Shown here piece after piece: positions 1 to 7,523 of a DNA stretch of 14,795 nt; the first letter of the stretch is position 1, and each line of letters opens with the position of its first letter. Source of the DNA: Collinsella sp. (GTDB lineage: Bacteria; Actinomycetota; Coriobacteriia; Coriobacteriales; Coriobacteriaceae); contig JAUMNV010000104.1 of NCBI GenBank assembly GCA_031295725.1, forward strand, positions 1 through 14,795, read 5' to 3'. Position numbers and translations under genes: made by a program. The notes under the pieces are model-generated. The model ran no database searches. It was given only the letters and a program-made list of their open reading frames with translations, and was not told where the DNA came from.

Positions 1-893
1 TCGTCGATGCCGTAGAGCACGATGTAGTGGCCTACGTTGGTAAACGTACCGGGGCGCACTGCGGCGATGACGGGCGCACCCGAGCGAAGTGCTTGGGTAA
101 TCGATTCGCGATCGTTATAGAGCTGTGTTCCGTTGAGCCCCAGCTGCCACGTACCGCCTGTCATAAACGACCACTCGGTGGCACCAGTGGGGGCGTAGTT
201 GCCGGCTTCGGCCAGCGCGCATATATCGACCGGCGTCTTATCGGTATGGCCGGTCTTAAAGATATAGACCATGGTGAGGCAGGTAGGACCGCAAGCGTTT
301 TCGCGAATAGTGCCACCGGCATAGGGCAGCTCCGACCATGCGGGGTCAATTTGGTAGATGTGGGGCATGGTGCCGGCCTGCCATTGCGAGCGTGGGGTCG
401 AGAACGCAAAGGAGTAACCGGGTGCGACGGGAGCTTTAAGCAGCTTGTCCTCGGCAGTGGGCTCAAGACCGGCTGATCCGTGGGAGATACAGGATCCCAA
501 AAACACAAAGACGAGGCAGGCGGCGATGGAGCAAAGCGCAAGGCGTAGGCGGCGGGCCGGAAGCGCGTGGCTTGTGGTGTGCGACGCGGGGTGAGGGGCG
601 GAATTGCCGCGATCGCGTTGAGGTCGCGAAAAGGAGCGCTTGACGTAGTAGTCGGTCTTACGGCGATCGTAGCGGCGTGGCTGCGATGTGTCGGTCTGAC
701 GTTGGCGTGTGCTCGTACTGACGCGGTCTGACTGCTGCACGGTACGGCTTTGCTGCCGCGAAGAAGCCCCGGGCTGCTCTTGGGGGCGCTGCGGGTTGTC
801 GTTGTCGGAGGTGCTTCTGGGCGTTGGCGTGGTGCGGCCGGCAAGGCGCACGCTTTGTGGCCGTTGGTCGCCGTCATTGTATCCGTATGCCAT
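1..893 (-). CDS. Membrane-anchored C39-like cysteine peptidase, partial (3' end off left edge)
   Basis: The frame is open from ATG at 893-891 to the left edge (297 codons). The start is chosen because AAGGTG lies 6 nt upstream (complement of 900-905). The predicted protein begins with about 115 residues rich in Ser, Thr, Gln and Arg, which look disordered. A hydrophobic segment follows (about residues 116-134) with a basic run just before it, as in a type II signal anchor, so the C-terminal part should lie outside the cell. The outer part contains ENACGPTCL (199-207) and GHYIVLYGID (288-297). These match the catalytic Cys and His blocks of Peptidase_C39_2/papain-like domains, with C201 and H289 as the likely pair; the third catalytic residue lies beyond the window. 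Family knowledge supports peptidase or amidase activity on peptides or cell wall, but the substrate is unknown. It could also be an inactive C39-like adaptor. It is divergent from the permease gene. Confidence 0.8.
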   Translation of the reverse strand, partial: MAYGYNDGDQRPQSVRLAGRTTPTPRSTSDNDNPQRPQEQPGASSRQQSRTVQQSDRVSTSTRQRQTDTSQPRRYDRRKTDYYVKRSFSRPQRDRGNSAPHPASHTTSHALPARRLRLALCSIAACLVFVFLGSCISHGSAGLEPTAEDKLLKAPVAPGYSFAFSTPRSQWQAGTMPHIYQIDPAWSELPYAGGTIRENACGPTCLTMVYIFKTGHTDKTPVDICALAEAGNYAPTGATEWSFMTGGTWQLGLNGTQLYNDRESITQALRSGAPVIAAVRPGTFTNVGHYIVLYGID

Positions 894-1247
894 TCGAATC
901 ACCTTGCCTCATGTGTAACTTGTCTATCCTACATAAAAAGATGCACGACACATGGGCATGTGCGCCAAAAGCCTGACAAATGGTATGAACGTTGCCGCGC
1001 CGCGCGCCAAGCGCCACGGCAACAGGTATTCAAAAGCAGACAAGATGAAAGCGTCCAAGACGAATGACGTCTCCCGCCGTTCGTCCCAAAAACGGTGCCG
1101 CTCGTTTTGCAGTTCTGCCTTCGGTCGAGCTGCGAGCGGCGCTGCTGCGCCAAGGCCGTATCTTAAAGCCATGGAATAAAAGCGCGCGGCAAAACGGACC
1201 GCGCAAGGGGTGACGCCAAGGGCGTCAAAAAGGAAAGGAGGGGAACA
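894..1247. promoter_or_regulatory. Divergent intergenic region with serial hairpins
   Basis: No credible gene is seen in these 354 nt. Four inverted repeats follow one another. GTTGCCG 991-997 pairs with CGGCAAC 1017-1023. GCCGCTC 1097-1103 pairs with GAGCGGC 1134-1140, stacked after a TTTT bulge on GCAGTTC 1109-1115 / GAGCTGC 1127-1133. GCGCGG 1184-1189 pairs with CCGCGC 1199-1204. TGACGCC 1211-1217 pairs with GGCGTCA 1221-1227. None is followed by a U-run on either strand, so they are not ordinary terminators. If transcribed to the right they would form a structured permease leader ending at the ribosome site AAGGAGGGG (1235-1243). No -35/-10 pair was convincing on either strand. The region resembles no riboswitch class I can recognise. 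Confidence 0.4.
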
Positions 1248-2699
1248 ATGGCGGACAAGAACGCAGAAGTTGCAGTCGGGGATAACGGCGGCATGAAGAA
1301 AACGCTTTCGCTCTGGAACTTCTTCACCATCGGTTTCGGTGCCATCATCGGTACCGGTTGGGTTCTGCAGGTCGGCGACTGGATGGTCGTGGGCGGCGGT
1401 CCCGTTCCCGCTATGATCGCATTCCTCTTGGGTGCAATCTTCCTCGTGCCCGTCGGAGCTGTTTTCGGTGAGCTCACGGCTGCTATCCCCATCTCGGGCG
1501 GCATCGTCGAGTATGTCGATCGTAGCTTTGGCCGTACGCTGAGCTACATCACCGGATGGCTTTTGGCCCTGGGCAACGGCATCCTGTGCCCGTGGGAGGC
1601 CATCGCCATTTCGACCCTCGTGTCCGAGATGTTCGGTAGCCTGCCCGGTCTTGAGTGGCTGCGCGCCGTCAAGCTCTACACCATCCTGGGCGCCGACGTT
1701 TACCTGTTCCCGACGCTGATCGCGCTCGGCTTTGCAGTCTACGTCATCTTCCTCAATTTCCGCGGTGCCAGCTCGGCCGCCAAGCTCCAGGCCTTCCTGA
1801 CCAAGGCCCTGCTCTGCGGCATGCTGCTCGCCATGGGCGTCTCGCTGTTCACCGGCTCGCCGGACAACGCCATGCCTGTGTTCTCCCAGGTCGCCGGCGC
1901 TGGCGGCGGCAAGGCCGCCACCGAGGGCACCAGCCTGTTCGCCGGTATCGTGTCGGTCCTGGTTCTGACCCCGTTCTTCTACGCCGGTTTCGACACCATT
2001 CCCCAGCAGGCTGAGGAAGCGGCCGAGGGCCTCAACTGGAACAAGTTCGGCAAGATCATCTCCCTGGCTCTGCTGGCCGCCGGCGGCTTCTACATGGTCT
2101 GTATCTACTCGTTCGGCACCATCCTCGACTGGCATGAGTTCGTTAAGAGCCCGGTTCCCGCGCTCGCCTGCCTCAAGGGCATCAACATGCTTCTGTACCT
2201 GGCCATGCTCGTCATCGCCACGCTTGGACCCATGGGCCCGATGAACTCCTTCTACGGCGCCACGAGCCGCATCATGCTCGCCATGGGCCGCAAGGGCCAG
2301 CTGCCCGAGCAGTTCGCCGAGGTCGACCCCAAGTCCGGCGCTCCCAAGCTTGCCTGCGTCGTCTTGGGCGTCATCACCGTCGTCGGACCGTTTTTGGGCA
2401 AGAACATGCTCATCCCTCTGACCAACGTGTCGGCTCTCGCCTTCATCTTCTCCTGCGGCATGGTCGCCCTCGCATGCCTGCGTATGCGCTTCACCGAGCC
2501 CGACCTGCCTCGTCCCTACGAGGTGCCCGGCGGCAAGTTTGGCATCGGCCTCGCCATCGGTGCCTGTGCCATCATCATCGGCCTGCTTGTGATTCCGTTC
2601 TCTCCCGCCTCCCTCAACATGGTGGAGTGGAGCATCGTAATCGGCTGGCTGGTCGTCGGCCTGGCTCTCATGGCCTTCACCAATTCCCGCAAAAAGTAA
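1248..2699 (+). CDS. APC-family amino acid permease
   Basis: This 483-residue polytopic membrane protein has about 12 hydrophobic segments. The first carries GFGAIIGTGW (29-38), the substrate-binding loop signature of the amino acid-polyamine-organocation family. ELTAAIPISGG (75-85) matches the conserved end of TM2 and the following loop. The length is normal for the family. Start ATG 1248 is supported by AAGGAGGGG at 1235-1243; an internal ATG at 1293 is possible but lacks a comparable site. The expected role is uptake or exchange of an amino acid or related amine across the cytoplasmic membrane; the substrate cannot be read from sequence. Codon use is strongly biased to C-ending codons, suggesting high expression. 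The amidohydrolase 131 nt downstream in the same direction suggests a scavenging pair. Confidence 0.88.
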   Translation: MADKNAEVAVGDNGGMKKTLSLWNFFTIGFGAIIGTGWVLQVGDWMVVGGGPVPAMIAFLLGAIFLVPVGAVFGELTAAIPISGGIVEYVDRSFGRTLSYITGWLLALGNGILCPWEAIAISTLVSEMFGSLPGLEWLRAVKLYTILGADVYLFPTLIALGFAVYVIFLNFRGASSAAKLQAFLTKALLCGMLLAMGVSLFTGSPDNAMPVFSQVAGAGGGKAATEGTSLFAGIVSVLVLTPFFYAGFDTIPQQAEEAAEGLNWNKFGKIISLALLAAGGFYMVCIYSFGTILDWHEFVKSPVPALACLKGINMLLYLAMLVIATLGPMGPMNSFYGATSRIMLAMGRKGQLPEQFAEVDPKSGAPKLACVVLGVITVVGPFLGKNMLIPLTNVSALAFIFSCGMVALACLRMRFTEPDLPRPYEVPGGKFGIGLAIGACAIIIGLLVIPFSPASLNMVEWSIVIGWLVVGLALMAFTNSRKK

Positions 2700-2703
2700 C
2701 GCC

Positions 2704-2739
2704 GAGCCGGGGCGGATCAGGTGCGCGGGCCCCTCTCTT
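2704..2739 (+). terminator. Weak terminator-like hairpin after the permease
   Basis: GGGGC (2709-2713) pairs with GCCCC (2729-2733), extended across small bulges by GAG 2704-2706 / CTC 2735-2737, and is followed by a pyrimidine stretch rather than a true U-run. It may only reduce read-through into the amidohydrolase gene. Confidence 0.3.
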
Positions 2740-2774
2740 CCGCGCTCCGAACCCGGCGCCACTTGGGTAGCTTT

Positions 2775-2820
2775 GTGAGGCCTTAACCCAACACGGCCTC
2801 GCCCACTATATGGATCCATA
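2775..2820 (+). promoter_or_regulatory. Inverted repeat plus 12-bp palindrome at the amidohydrolase ribosome site
   Basis: GTGAGGCC (2775-2782) can pair with GGCCTCGC (2795-2802), including one G-U pair, and has no U-run. It is followed by the perfect palindrome TATGGATCCATA (2809-2820), whose last base is the first A of the ribosome site AAGGAGG (2820-2826). This could be an operator or a translational control hairpin; the function is not known. Confidence 0.35.
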
Positions 2821-2830
2821 AGGAGGAACC

Positions 2831-4108
2831 ATGTCCACTAAGTATGCAATCGTTGGCGGCAAGCTCATCGACGGTACCGGTGCCGAGCCGGTCGAGAACT
2901 CCCTCGTTCTCGTCGACGACAACGGCAAGATCGAGTACGCCGGTGCTATGCAGGACCTTCCCGAGGGCGTTGAGGTTATCGACGCCGCCGGCAAGACTGT
3001 CCTTCCCGGCCTGATCGACACCCACCTGCACTTCTCGGGCAACTTGACTGACGATGACACCGACTGGGTCATGCAGCCGCTCCTCGAGAAGCAGGCCGTC
3101 GCCGTCAAGCAGGCCTATGACTGCCTCACCCACGGCCTCACCACCGTCTGCGAGATCGGCCGCTTTGGTATCCAGATCCGTGACTGCATCGACAAGGGCG
3201 TCTTCAAGGGCCCGCGCGTTCTGGCCACCGGCCTTGGCTTCTGCCGCGTTGCCGGCCACGGCGACTCCCACCACTGCAGCCAGGAGCTCAACAAGGAATC
3301 GCACCCCTGGGGCGATCAGGTCGACGGTCCTTGGGATCTGCGCAAGGCCGTCCGTCGTCGCCTGCGCGAGAACCCCGATGCCATCAAGATCTGGGCTACC
3401 GGTGGCGGCATCTGGCGCTGGGACTCCGGCCGCGACCAGCACTACTGCTCCGAGGAGATTCAGGCCGTGGTCGAAGAGGCCAAGATGGTCGGCATCCCCG
3501 TGTGGAGCCACTGCTACAACAACCACGCCGCTGCCTACGATTCCGTTCGCTTTGGCTGCGAGCAGCTGATTCACGGCTTCGATATCGATGAGCGCACCAT
3601 GGACCTCATGGCCGAGCAGGGCACCTTCTTCACCCCGACGATCGCCTTCCTGCCCACCTGGTACGCCACCTATCCGCCCGTCTACGTCCCCGAGCTGCAC
3701 GACAAGTACGAGGGCACCTTGGTCGAGAAGGAGCTGCAGCGCAACTACGACTGCCTGCGCGAGGCCAAGAAGCGCGGCGTCGTCATGACGATCGGCTCCG
3801 ACTCCTTCTCCTTCGTCACCCCGTACGGCACCTGCTCCATCGAGGAGATGTACGAGTTCGTCGACAAGATCGGCTTCACCCCGGTCGAGACCATCACCTG
3901 TGCCACCCTCAACGGTGCCAAGATGTGCCACATCGAGGACGAGACCGGTTCCATCGAGGCCGGCAAGTGCGCCGACCTGCTGGTCGTCAACGGTGACGTC
4001 GCCGCCGACATCCACGTGCTCAACACCGACAACATGGACGTCATCATGAAGGACGGCTGGATTGTCGAGGGCGGCACCTTCGGCGAGGCAAACAAGTACA
4101 GCGCCTAA
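2831..4108 (+). CDS. Metal-dependent amidohydrolase (imidazolonepropionase/prolidase-like)
   Basis: This 425-residue protein shows the complete metal centre of the amidohydrolase superfamily. There is an HxH at H65/H67 in LIDTHLH, a likely carboxylated lysine K186 in AIKIWATGGG, H227 in WSH, H248 in LIHGF and D324 in IGSDS. The N- and C-terminal parts (about 1-58 and 370-417) form the usual composite beta-sandwich, with GSIEAGKCADLLVV (373-386) as its hallmark. The fold and length match cytosolic enzymes annotated as Xaa-Pro dipeptidase or imidazolonepropionase-like amidohydrolase, which cleave C-N bonds in cyclic amides or dipeptides. The exact substrate is unknown. No signal peptide is visible. 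Start ATG 2831 has AAGGAGG 5 nt upstream. Very strong C-ending codon bias suggests high expression. Together with the upstream permease it suggests import and intracellular hydrolysis of an amino-acid derivative. Confidence 0.88.
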   Translation: MSTKYAIVGGKLIDGTGAEPVENSLVLVDDNGKIEYAGAMQDLPEGVEVIDAAGKTVLPGLIDTHLHFSGNLTDDDTDWVMQPLLEKQAVAVKQAYDCLTHGLTTVCEIGRFGIQIRDCIDKGVFKGPRVLATGLGFCRVAGHGDSHHCSQELNKESHPWGDQVDGPWDLRKAVRRRLRENPDAIKIWATGGGIWRWDSGRDQHYCSEEIQAVVEEAKMVGIPVWSHCYNNHAAAYDSVRFGCEQLIHGFDIDERTMDLMAEQGTFFTPTIAFLPTWYATYPPVYVPELHDKYEGTLVEKELQRNYDCLREAKKRGVVMTIGSDSFSFVTPYGTCSIEEMYEFVDKIGFTPVETITCATLNGAKMCHIEDETGSIEAGKCADLLVVNGDVAADIHVLNTDNMDVIMKDGWIVEGGTFGEANKYSA

Positions 4109-4111
4109 GCT

Positions 4112-4120
4112 ACCGTTCAT
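4112..4120 (+). promoter_or_regulatory. Possible single LytTR-type half-site
   Basis: ACCGTTCAT fits the published LytTR consensus [TA][AC][CA]GTTN[AG][TG] exactly and lies upstream of the first kinase/regulator pair. No second copy at the usual spacing of about 21 bp was found, and a single match in a spacer of this size is fairly likely by chance. Confidence 0.2.
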
Positions 4121-4149
4121 CGATGGCTTGATGTAAAACACAGTATTTG

Positions 4150-4164
4150 ATTGCATAATGCAAT
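4150..4164 (+). promoter_or_regulatory. 15-bp dyad overlapping a -10-like box upstream of the first sensor kinase
   Basis: ATTGCAT and ATGCAAT form a perfect 7-bp inverted repeat around one central A. It contains CATAAT (4154-4159), a 5/6 match to a -10 box, but no good -35 stands at 16-18 nt. This is a likely protein-binding site; the binding protein is unknown. Confidence 0.4.
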
Positions 4165-4166
4165 GG

Positions 4167-4190
4167 AGAGGGTCGCTTGCGGCCCTCTTT
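4167..4190 (+). terminator. Rho-independent terminator after the amidohydrolase
   Basis: AGAGGG-T-CG pairs with CG-G-CCCTCT around a CTTG tetraloop (4167-4188), with one T-G pair, and leads into TTTATT. It closes the permease/amidohydrolase unit. It lies only 37 nt before the kinase start and downstream of the dyad at 4150-4164, so a promoter there would have to read through it. Confidence 0.85.
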
Positions 4191-4226
4191 ATTGCTATGG
4201 GGTGCGTCAGTAAGAAGGAGATGACG

Positions 4227-5612
4227 GTGGATCTCAATAGGCTGATTCTGGGCAAGAGCTACAACTCTACCAAGGTCTTTCGTACCGCTCAGCATGTGGT
4301 TCAAGCCATCTTGCTCGGTATCGTCGTTCCGCTGCTTATCCTGCTGCTCATCTGGGATCTAACCGATAATCCCAATCCCGTTCCGGCCGTTGTCGTCATT
4401 GCCGGCTTGGTCATGCTGTGCTTCTTCTTCTCGTACGTCTTTGTCGTTCCCGACGACCTCACATCGAGCGCTACCGACCGCACGCTCGCCATCGCGTCGA
4501 AAATATTCGCCTACACGTCGCGCGGCCTTACGCCCGAAGCTGCCCTGGGCGCCTCTAAGATCATCCTGTCCGAAACTATCGCCTCTGCCATCTGCTTTAC
4601 CGACGGCAAGCAGGTGTTGGCAAGCTGGGGCGAGGACTCGGCAAAATGCCCCGCGGGCACCCCGGTGGTGCTGCGGACTACGCTCAACGTGATCAACAGC
4701 GGTGAGCAAAGCGTGTTCTCGCGCGATGCCTCGACCGAGACGGGTGGCTACTTTCCGCGCCTGCGCGCCGGTATTGTCGCACCGCTTACCGTGCGCGGGC
4801 ATTGCGTGGGCACGCTCGAGCTGTATTATCCCCGTCTGAGCAGCATCGATATGCGCCAGACGGCGCTTGCCTCGGGCTTTGCCGACCTCATTTCCACGCA
4901 GCTTGCGAGCTTTGAGCTCGAGCGCCAGGACGAGCTTACGACCCGCGTGGAGCTGCGCGCCTTGCAATCGCAGGTCGATCCTCATTTTCTGTTTAACACC
5001 ATCAGCACCATCGTGTCGCTCGTTCGAACCGAGCCCGACAAGGCGCGATCGCTGCTGATCGACTTCTCCAACTACTACCGTCAGACGCTTTCTGATTCCG
5101 ATACCCTCACAACGCTCGAGCACGAGGTGGAACAGGGCACTCGCTATATCAATCTTATGCAGGCTCGTTATGGCGACGGCCGTCTGCGCGTCTCGGTCGA
5201 TATCGACTTTGAGGTGCGCGATTGCATGGTGCCGCCGTTTATCTTGCAGCCGTTGCTCGAAAACTGCATCAAGCACGCGCAGCGCGAGACCGAGCCGCTT
5301 TCTATTCATGTTAGGGCTTTCGAGACCGATGACGGTTTGGAGATCATCGTCGAGGACGACGGCATCGGTATGAGCGAAGAAGTCTGCGCGCATCTGTTTG
5401 AGCAACATCGCCTGGAGGAGCCCGAGAGCATTACCGCCGACGGCTCCGTCAAGCGAGGTTGCGGCCTGGCGCTCTTCAACGTGCTTCAGCGCATCCATTT
5501 CTTTTACGGAGAAGATTCCGGCATGCGCGTGAAGTCCCAGGAGGGCGTGGGAACGCAGGTCATCGTCGAGCTGAACGGCGAGCCGCATGAGCCGGCGCCG
5601 TTGACGGCGTAG
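4227..5612 (+). CDS. LytS-type sensor histidine kinase (2 TM, GAF-like, HisKA_LytS, HATPase)
   Basis: This is a membrane-bound sensor kinase of 461 residues. The start is taken as GTG 4227, 6 nt after AAGGAG (4215-4220); the in-frame ATG at 4158 overlaps the terminator and is rejected, and ATG 4221 abuts the ribosome site. Two hydrophobic helices (about 22-44 and 53-74) are followed by a GAF-like domain (about 100-205). The dimerisation/phosphoacceptor block QVDPHFLFN has H253 as the likely phosphorylated His. The ATPase domain has the N box LLENCIKH (N346), the G1 box VEDDGIGM (D377) and the G2 region GCGLALFN (411-418). LytS and BtsS have more TM helices; this is a compact form. The signal is unknown, but the GAF-like domain suggests a cytoplasmic metabolite. 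It is co-oriented with its regulator 38 nt downstream. A paralogue lies at 10139-11482. Confidence 0.9.
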   Translation: MDLNRLILGKSYNSTKVFRTAQHVVQAILLGIVVPLLILLLIWDLTDNPNPVPAVVVIAGLVMLCFFFSYVFVVPDDLTSSATDRTLAIASKIFAYTSRGLTPEAALGASKIILSETIASAICFTDGKQVLASWGEDSAKCPAGTPVVLRTTLNVINSGEQSVFSRDASTETGGYFPRLRAGIVAPLTVRGHCVGTLELYYPRLSSIDMRQTALASGFADLISTQLASFELERQDELTTRVELRALQSQVDPHFLFNTISTIVSLVRTEPDKARSLLIDFSNYYRQTLSDSDTLTTLEHEVEQGTRYINLMQARYGDGRLRVSVDIDFEVRDCMVPPFILQPLLENCIKHAQRETEPLSIHVRAFETDDGLEIIVEDDGIGMSEEVCAHLFEQHRLEEPESITADGSVKRGCGLALFNVLQRIHFFYGEDSGMRVKSQEGVGTQVIVELNGEPHEPAPLTA

Positions 5613-5650
5613 CACGCGGTTGGATTGAGAGAAAAAGAGGGGAAGCACAT

Positions 5651-6385
5651 ATGTCCGAAGGCTGGAACATCTTGGTGGTTGATGACGAACCTCCCATTAG
5701 GGCTGAGCTACGCTATCTGTTGGAAAAGGATACGCGTGTGGGCCAGATTGCCGAGGCGGGCAATGTCACCGAGGTCGTGGAGTCGATTCTCTCGAACAAG
5801 CCCAACGTGTTGTTTTTGGACATCACGATGCCCGGCCGCTCGGGAATTGAGCTTGCCGAGACGCTGCAGAACCTAAAGACGCCGCCGGTGGTTGTGTTTG
5901 TGACGGCGTTTGCCGAGTTTGCCGCCGATGCGTATAACCTCGATGCGGTCGACTATGTCGTCAAGCCGGTCGAGGACGCACGCCTGTCAAAGGCACTCGA
6001 CAAGATCGAGGCAGCCTTGGGTGCCCGTCGTGTTATCCACGCTCCGCGCCAGCCTTTGCGTCTGACGGTGGACCGCGGGGGCAAAAAGGTGTTCATTCCC
6101 GTCGCAGACGTCTGCTACTTTGAGGCGCGCGCCGATTTTTGCAACGCCATCTGCGCCGAGGGAACGTACCTGATCAATGAGTCGATCTCCTCGCTCGAGC
6201 GTCGCTTGGTTTCCGAGGGCTTTATTCGCGTTCATCGCAGCTATCTGGTCAATTTGGAAGACGTGCACAATGTCGAGATCGGTTCCACGGGTCTTATGGA
6301 GCTCAGACTCGATCGCGTAACCTCGACGGTGCCCGTGTCCCGCCGTCGCGCTGCCGAGGTTAAAGCACACTTGGGGCTTGCGTAG
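5651..6385 (+). CDS. LytTR-family response regulator
   Basis: This 244-residue regulator has a receiver domain (about 6-120) with the acidic pair D11/D12, phosphoacceptor D57 in LFLDITMPG, T85 and K105 in VVKPVED. It is followed by a LytTR DNA-binding domain (about 137-240) with the typical FIRVHRSYLVN block (191-201). Start ATG 5651 has AGAGGGG (5636-5642) 8 nt upstream. It is expected to be phosphorylated by the kinase just upstream and to act as a transcription factor. In known relatives the target is often a neighbouring transporter gene. Receiver and output domains align closely with the second regulator at 11555-12271, so cross-talk is possible. Confidence 0.92.
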   Translation: MSEGWNILVVDDEPPIRAELRYLLEKDTRVGQIAEAGNVTEVVESILSNKPNVLFLDITMPGRSGIELAETLQNLKTPPVVVFVTAFAEFAADAYNLDAVDYVVKPVEDARLSKALDKIEAALGARRVIHAPRQPLRLTVDRGGKKVFIPVADVCYFEARADFCNAICAEGTYLINESISSLERRLVSEGFIRVHRSYLVNLEDVHNVEIGSTGLMELRLDRVTSTVPVSRRRAAEVKAHLGLA

Positions 6386-6405
6386 ACGGTCTGCGTGCCG
6401 TCGTT
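6385..6405 (+). terminator. Weak terminator-like hairpin after the first regulator
   Basis: GACGG (6385-6389) pairs with CCGTC (6398-6402), followed by GTTTACC. The stem is short and the U-run poor, so termination is probably partial. Confidence 0.25.
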
Positions 6406-6418
6406 TACCATCGCAGGT

Positions 6419-6445
6419 TTGGCATGGGCGCGCGGTGGGCATAAT
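6419..6445 (+). promoter_or_regulatory. Possible promoter before the PLC-domain gene
   Basis: TTGGCA (6419-6424) and CATAAT (6440-6445) resemble -35 and -10 boxes, but the 15-nt spacer is short, so support is weak. Confidence 0.25.
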
Positions 6446-6477
6446 GGGTGGCATCGAATGAAATCGAAAGGATCATT

Positions 6478-7422
6478 ATGCCCGCGCTTATCACCCATCA
6501 TCTGTTTGGCGAGGAAAGCATCGACCGTCTTCCGCAGGGCGTCATCACGTCCGATGAAGAGCGCATTGCCTTTATCTTGGGCAACCAAGGCCCCGACCCG
6601 TTTTTCTTTCACATTCTGACACCGCGTGTTTCCGACTGCACGCTGCTGGCGCAGGTCATGCATCGGTCGCGCATGTCTCGTCAGTTTGCGTGCCTGCGCG
6701 ACGGCGTGTCGCATCTGCTGCCGCGCGACGCCAGCTTGGGTCGTGCCTTTGCGCTGGGCCTGCTGTCTCATTACGTGCTCGACCGCAACGCTCATCCCTT
6801 TGTCTATGAGCAGCAGTTTGGCATTGTCGAGTCCGATTCAGAGCTTGAGGATTCGAGCAGTCAGGTCCATGCCGTGATCGAGAGCGACCTGGATGTGCTG
6901 ATGCTGCAGCTTAAACGCGATGGCGCTACGGTTGACGATTACCCGCCGGCGGGCGAGATCGTCACCACTGATCGCATCAATCGCGTGGCCGGCGTGCTGA
7001 TGAGCTATGTTGCCGGACGCGTGTACGGCATTGACATTCCGGCGGGGGAGTACGGTGCTGCCGTTGCCAATATGCAGCGACTTTACCGCGCGATTGAGCC
7101 GGCCGGCTCCGCAAAGACGCGCGCGATCTCGCTGGTTGAGGGCTTGGTGCACGATTACTCGCTGCTCGACGGCCTTGCTCATCGCGTGACGACGGAGTTG
7201 CCCGAGCGCACCGGTAACCTGGGCCATCTGACATGGAAGAATCCCTTTACCGACGAGGTCTCGAACGAGAGTTTCCCCGAGGTCTTTGATCGCGCGCTGG
7301 GCGATTACGAGTGCACGGTCGCACGTTTTATCGAGACCGGTGACATGGATGCCGTGACCAGTCACGTCAACTACAGCGGTCGCGTGCTCAATGCCGATGA
7401 GGAGTTCGACCGCGAGGAATAG
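6478..7422 (+). CDS. Zinc-dependent phospholipase C-domain protein
   Basis: This 314-residue protein has the histidine/aspartate blocks of the Zn_dep_PLPC family: ITHHLF (5-10), GNQGPDPFFF (35-44), GLLSHYVLDRNAHPF (94-108) and VHAVIESDLD (130-139). Likely metal ligands are H7, D40, H98, D102, H106, H131 and E135. Start ATG 6478 is preferred over the in-frame GTG 6448 because AAAGGA (6467-6472) stands 5 nt upstream of it. Secreted clostridial phospholipases have a signal peptide; none is seen here, so the protein is probably cytoplasmic and need not be a phospholipase. The true substrate is unknown. It follows the first two-component pair by 92 nt and may be read through from it. Confidence 0.78.
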   Translation: MPALITHHLFGEESIDRLPQGVITSDEERIAFILGNQGPDPFFFHILTPRVSDCTLLAQVMHRSRMSRQFACLRDGVSHLLPRDASLGRAFALGLLSHYVLDRNAHPFVYEQQFGIVESDSELEDSSSQVHAVIESDLDVLMLQLKRDGATVDDYPPAGEIVTTDRINRVAGVLMSYVAGRVYGIDIPAGEYGAAVANMQRLYRAIEPAGSAKTRAISLVEGLVHDYSLLDGLAHRVTTELPERTGNLGHLTWKNPFTDEVSNESFPEVFDRALGDYECTVARFIETGDMDAVTSHVNYSGRVLNADEEFDREE

Positions 7423-7523
7423 GGCCCGTGCGTGCCCCTTTGCCGAATCCTTACCGGCGGTTCTGGACAATTGGGGTACGATGAACTAACTGCATATCGG
7501 GCGAATACGAAGGGTCCCTGTCC

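Noticed and set aside
161..877. 238-residue - strand ORF over the left end
   Set aside because: It is a shifted frame of the peptidase gene. The frame from 893 has a ribosome site, a TM segment and C39-like catalytic blocks; this one has none.
952..1179. 75-residue + ORF in the divergent spacer
   Set aside because: No ribosome site, basic low-complexity product, and it lies across predicted hairpins.
924..2819. 631-residue - strand ORF antisense to the permease
   Set aside because: It mirrors the strong third-position bias of the permease gene; low-complexity Asp/Gly/His/Glu composition and no domain motif.
4158..4226. N-terminal extension of the first kinase from ATG 4158
   Set aside because: It overlaps a strong terminator and has no ribosome site; GTG 4227 follows AAGGAG at good spacing.
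2783..4255. 490-residue - strand ORF antisense to the amidohydrolase
   Set aside because: The true gene on the + strand has complete metal ligands and a ribosome site; the reverse frame is a codon-bias shadow.
4359..5648. 429-residue - strand ORF antisense to the first kinase
   Set aside because: Shadow of the histidine kinase; no recognisable domains.
7423..7523. GGGC/GCCC hairpin and TACGAT box between PLC-domain and MFS genes
   Set aside because: The stem is only four pairs and no suitable -35 was found; too weak to annotate.
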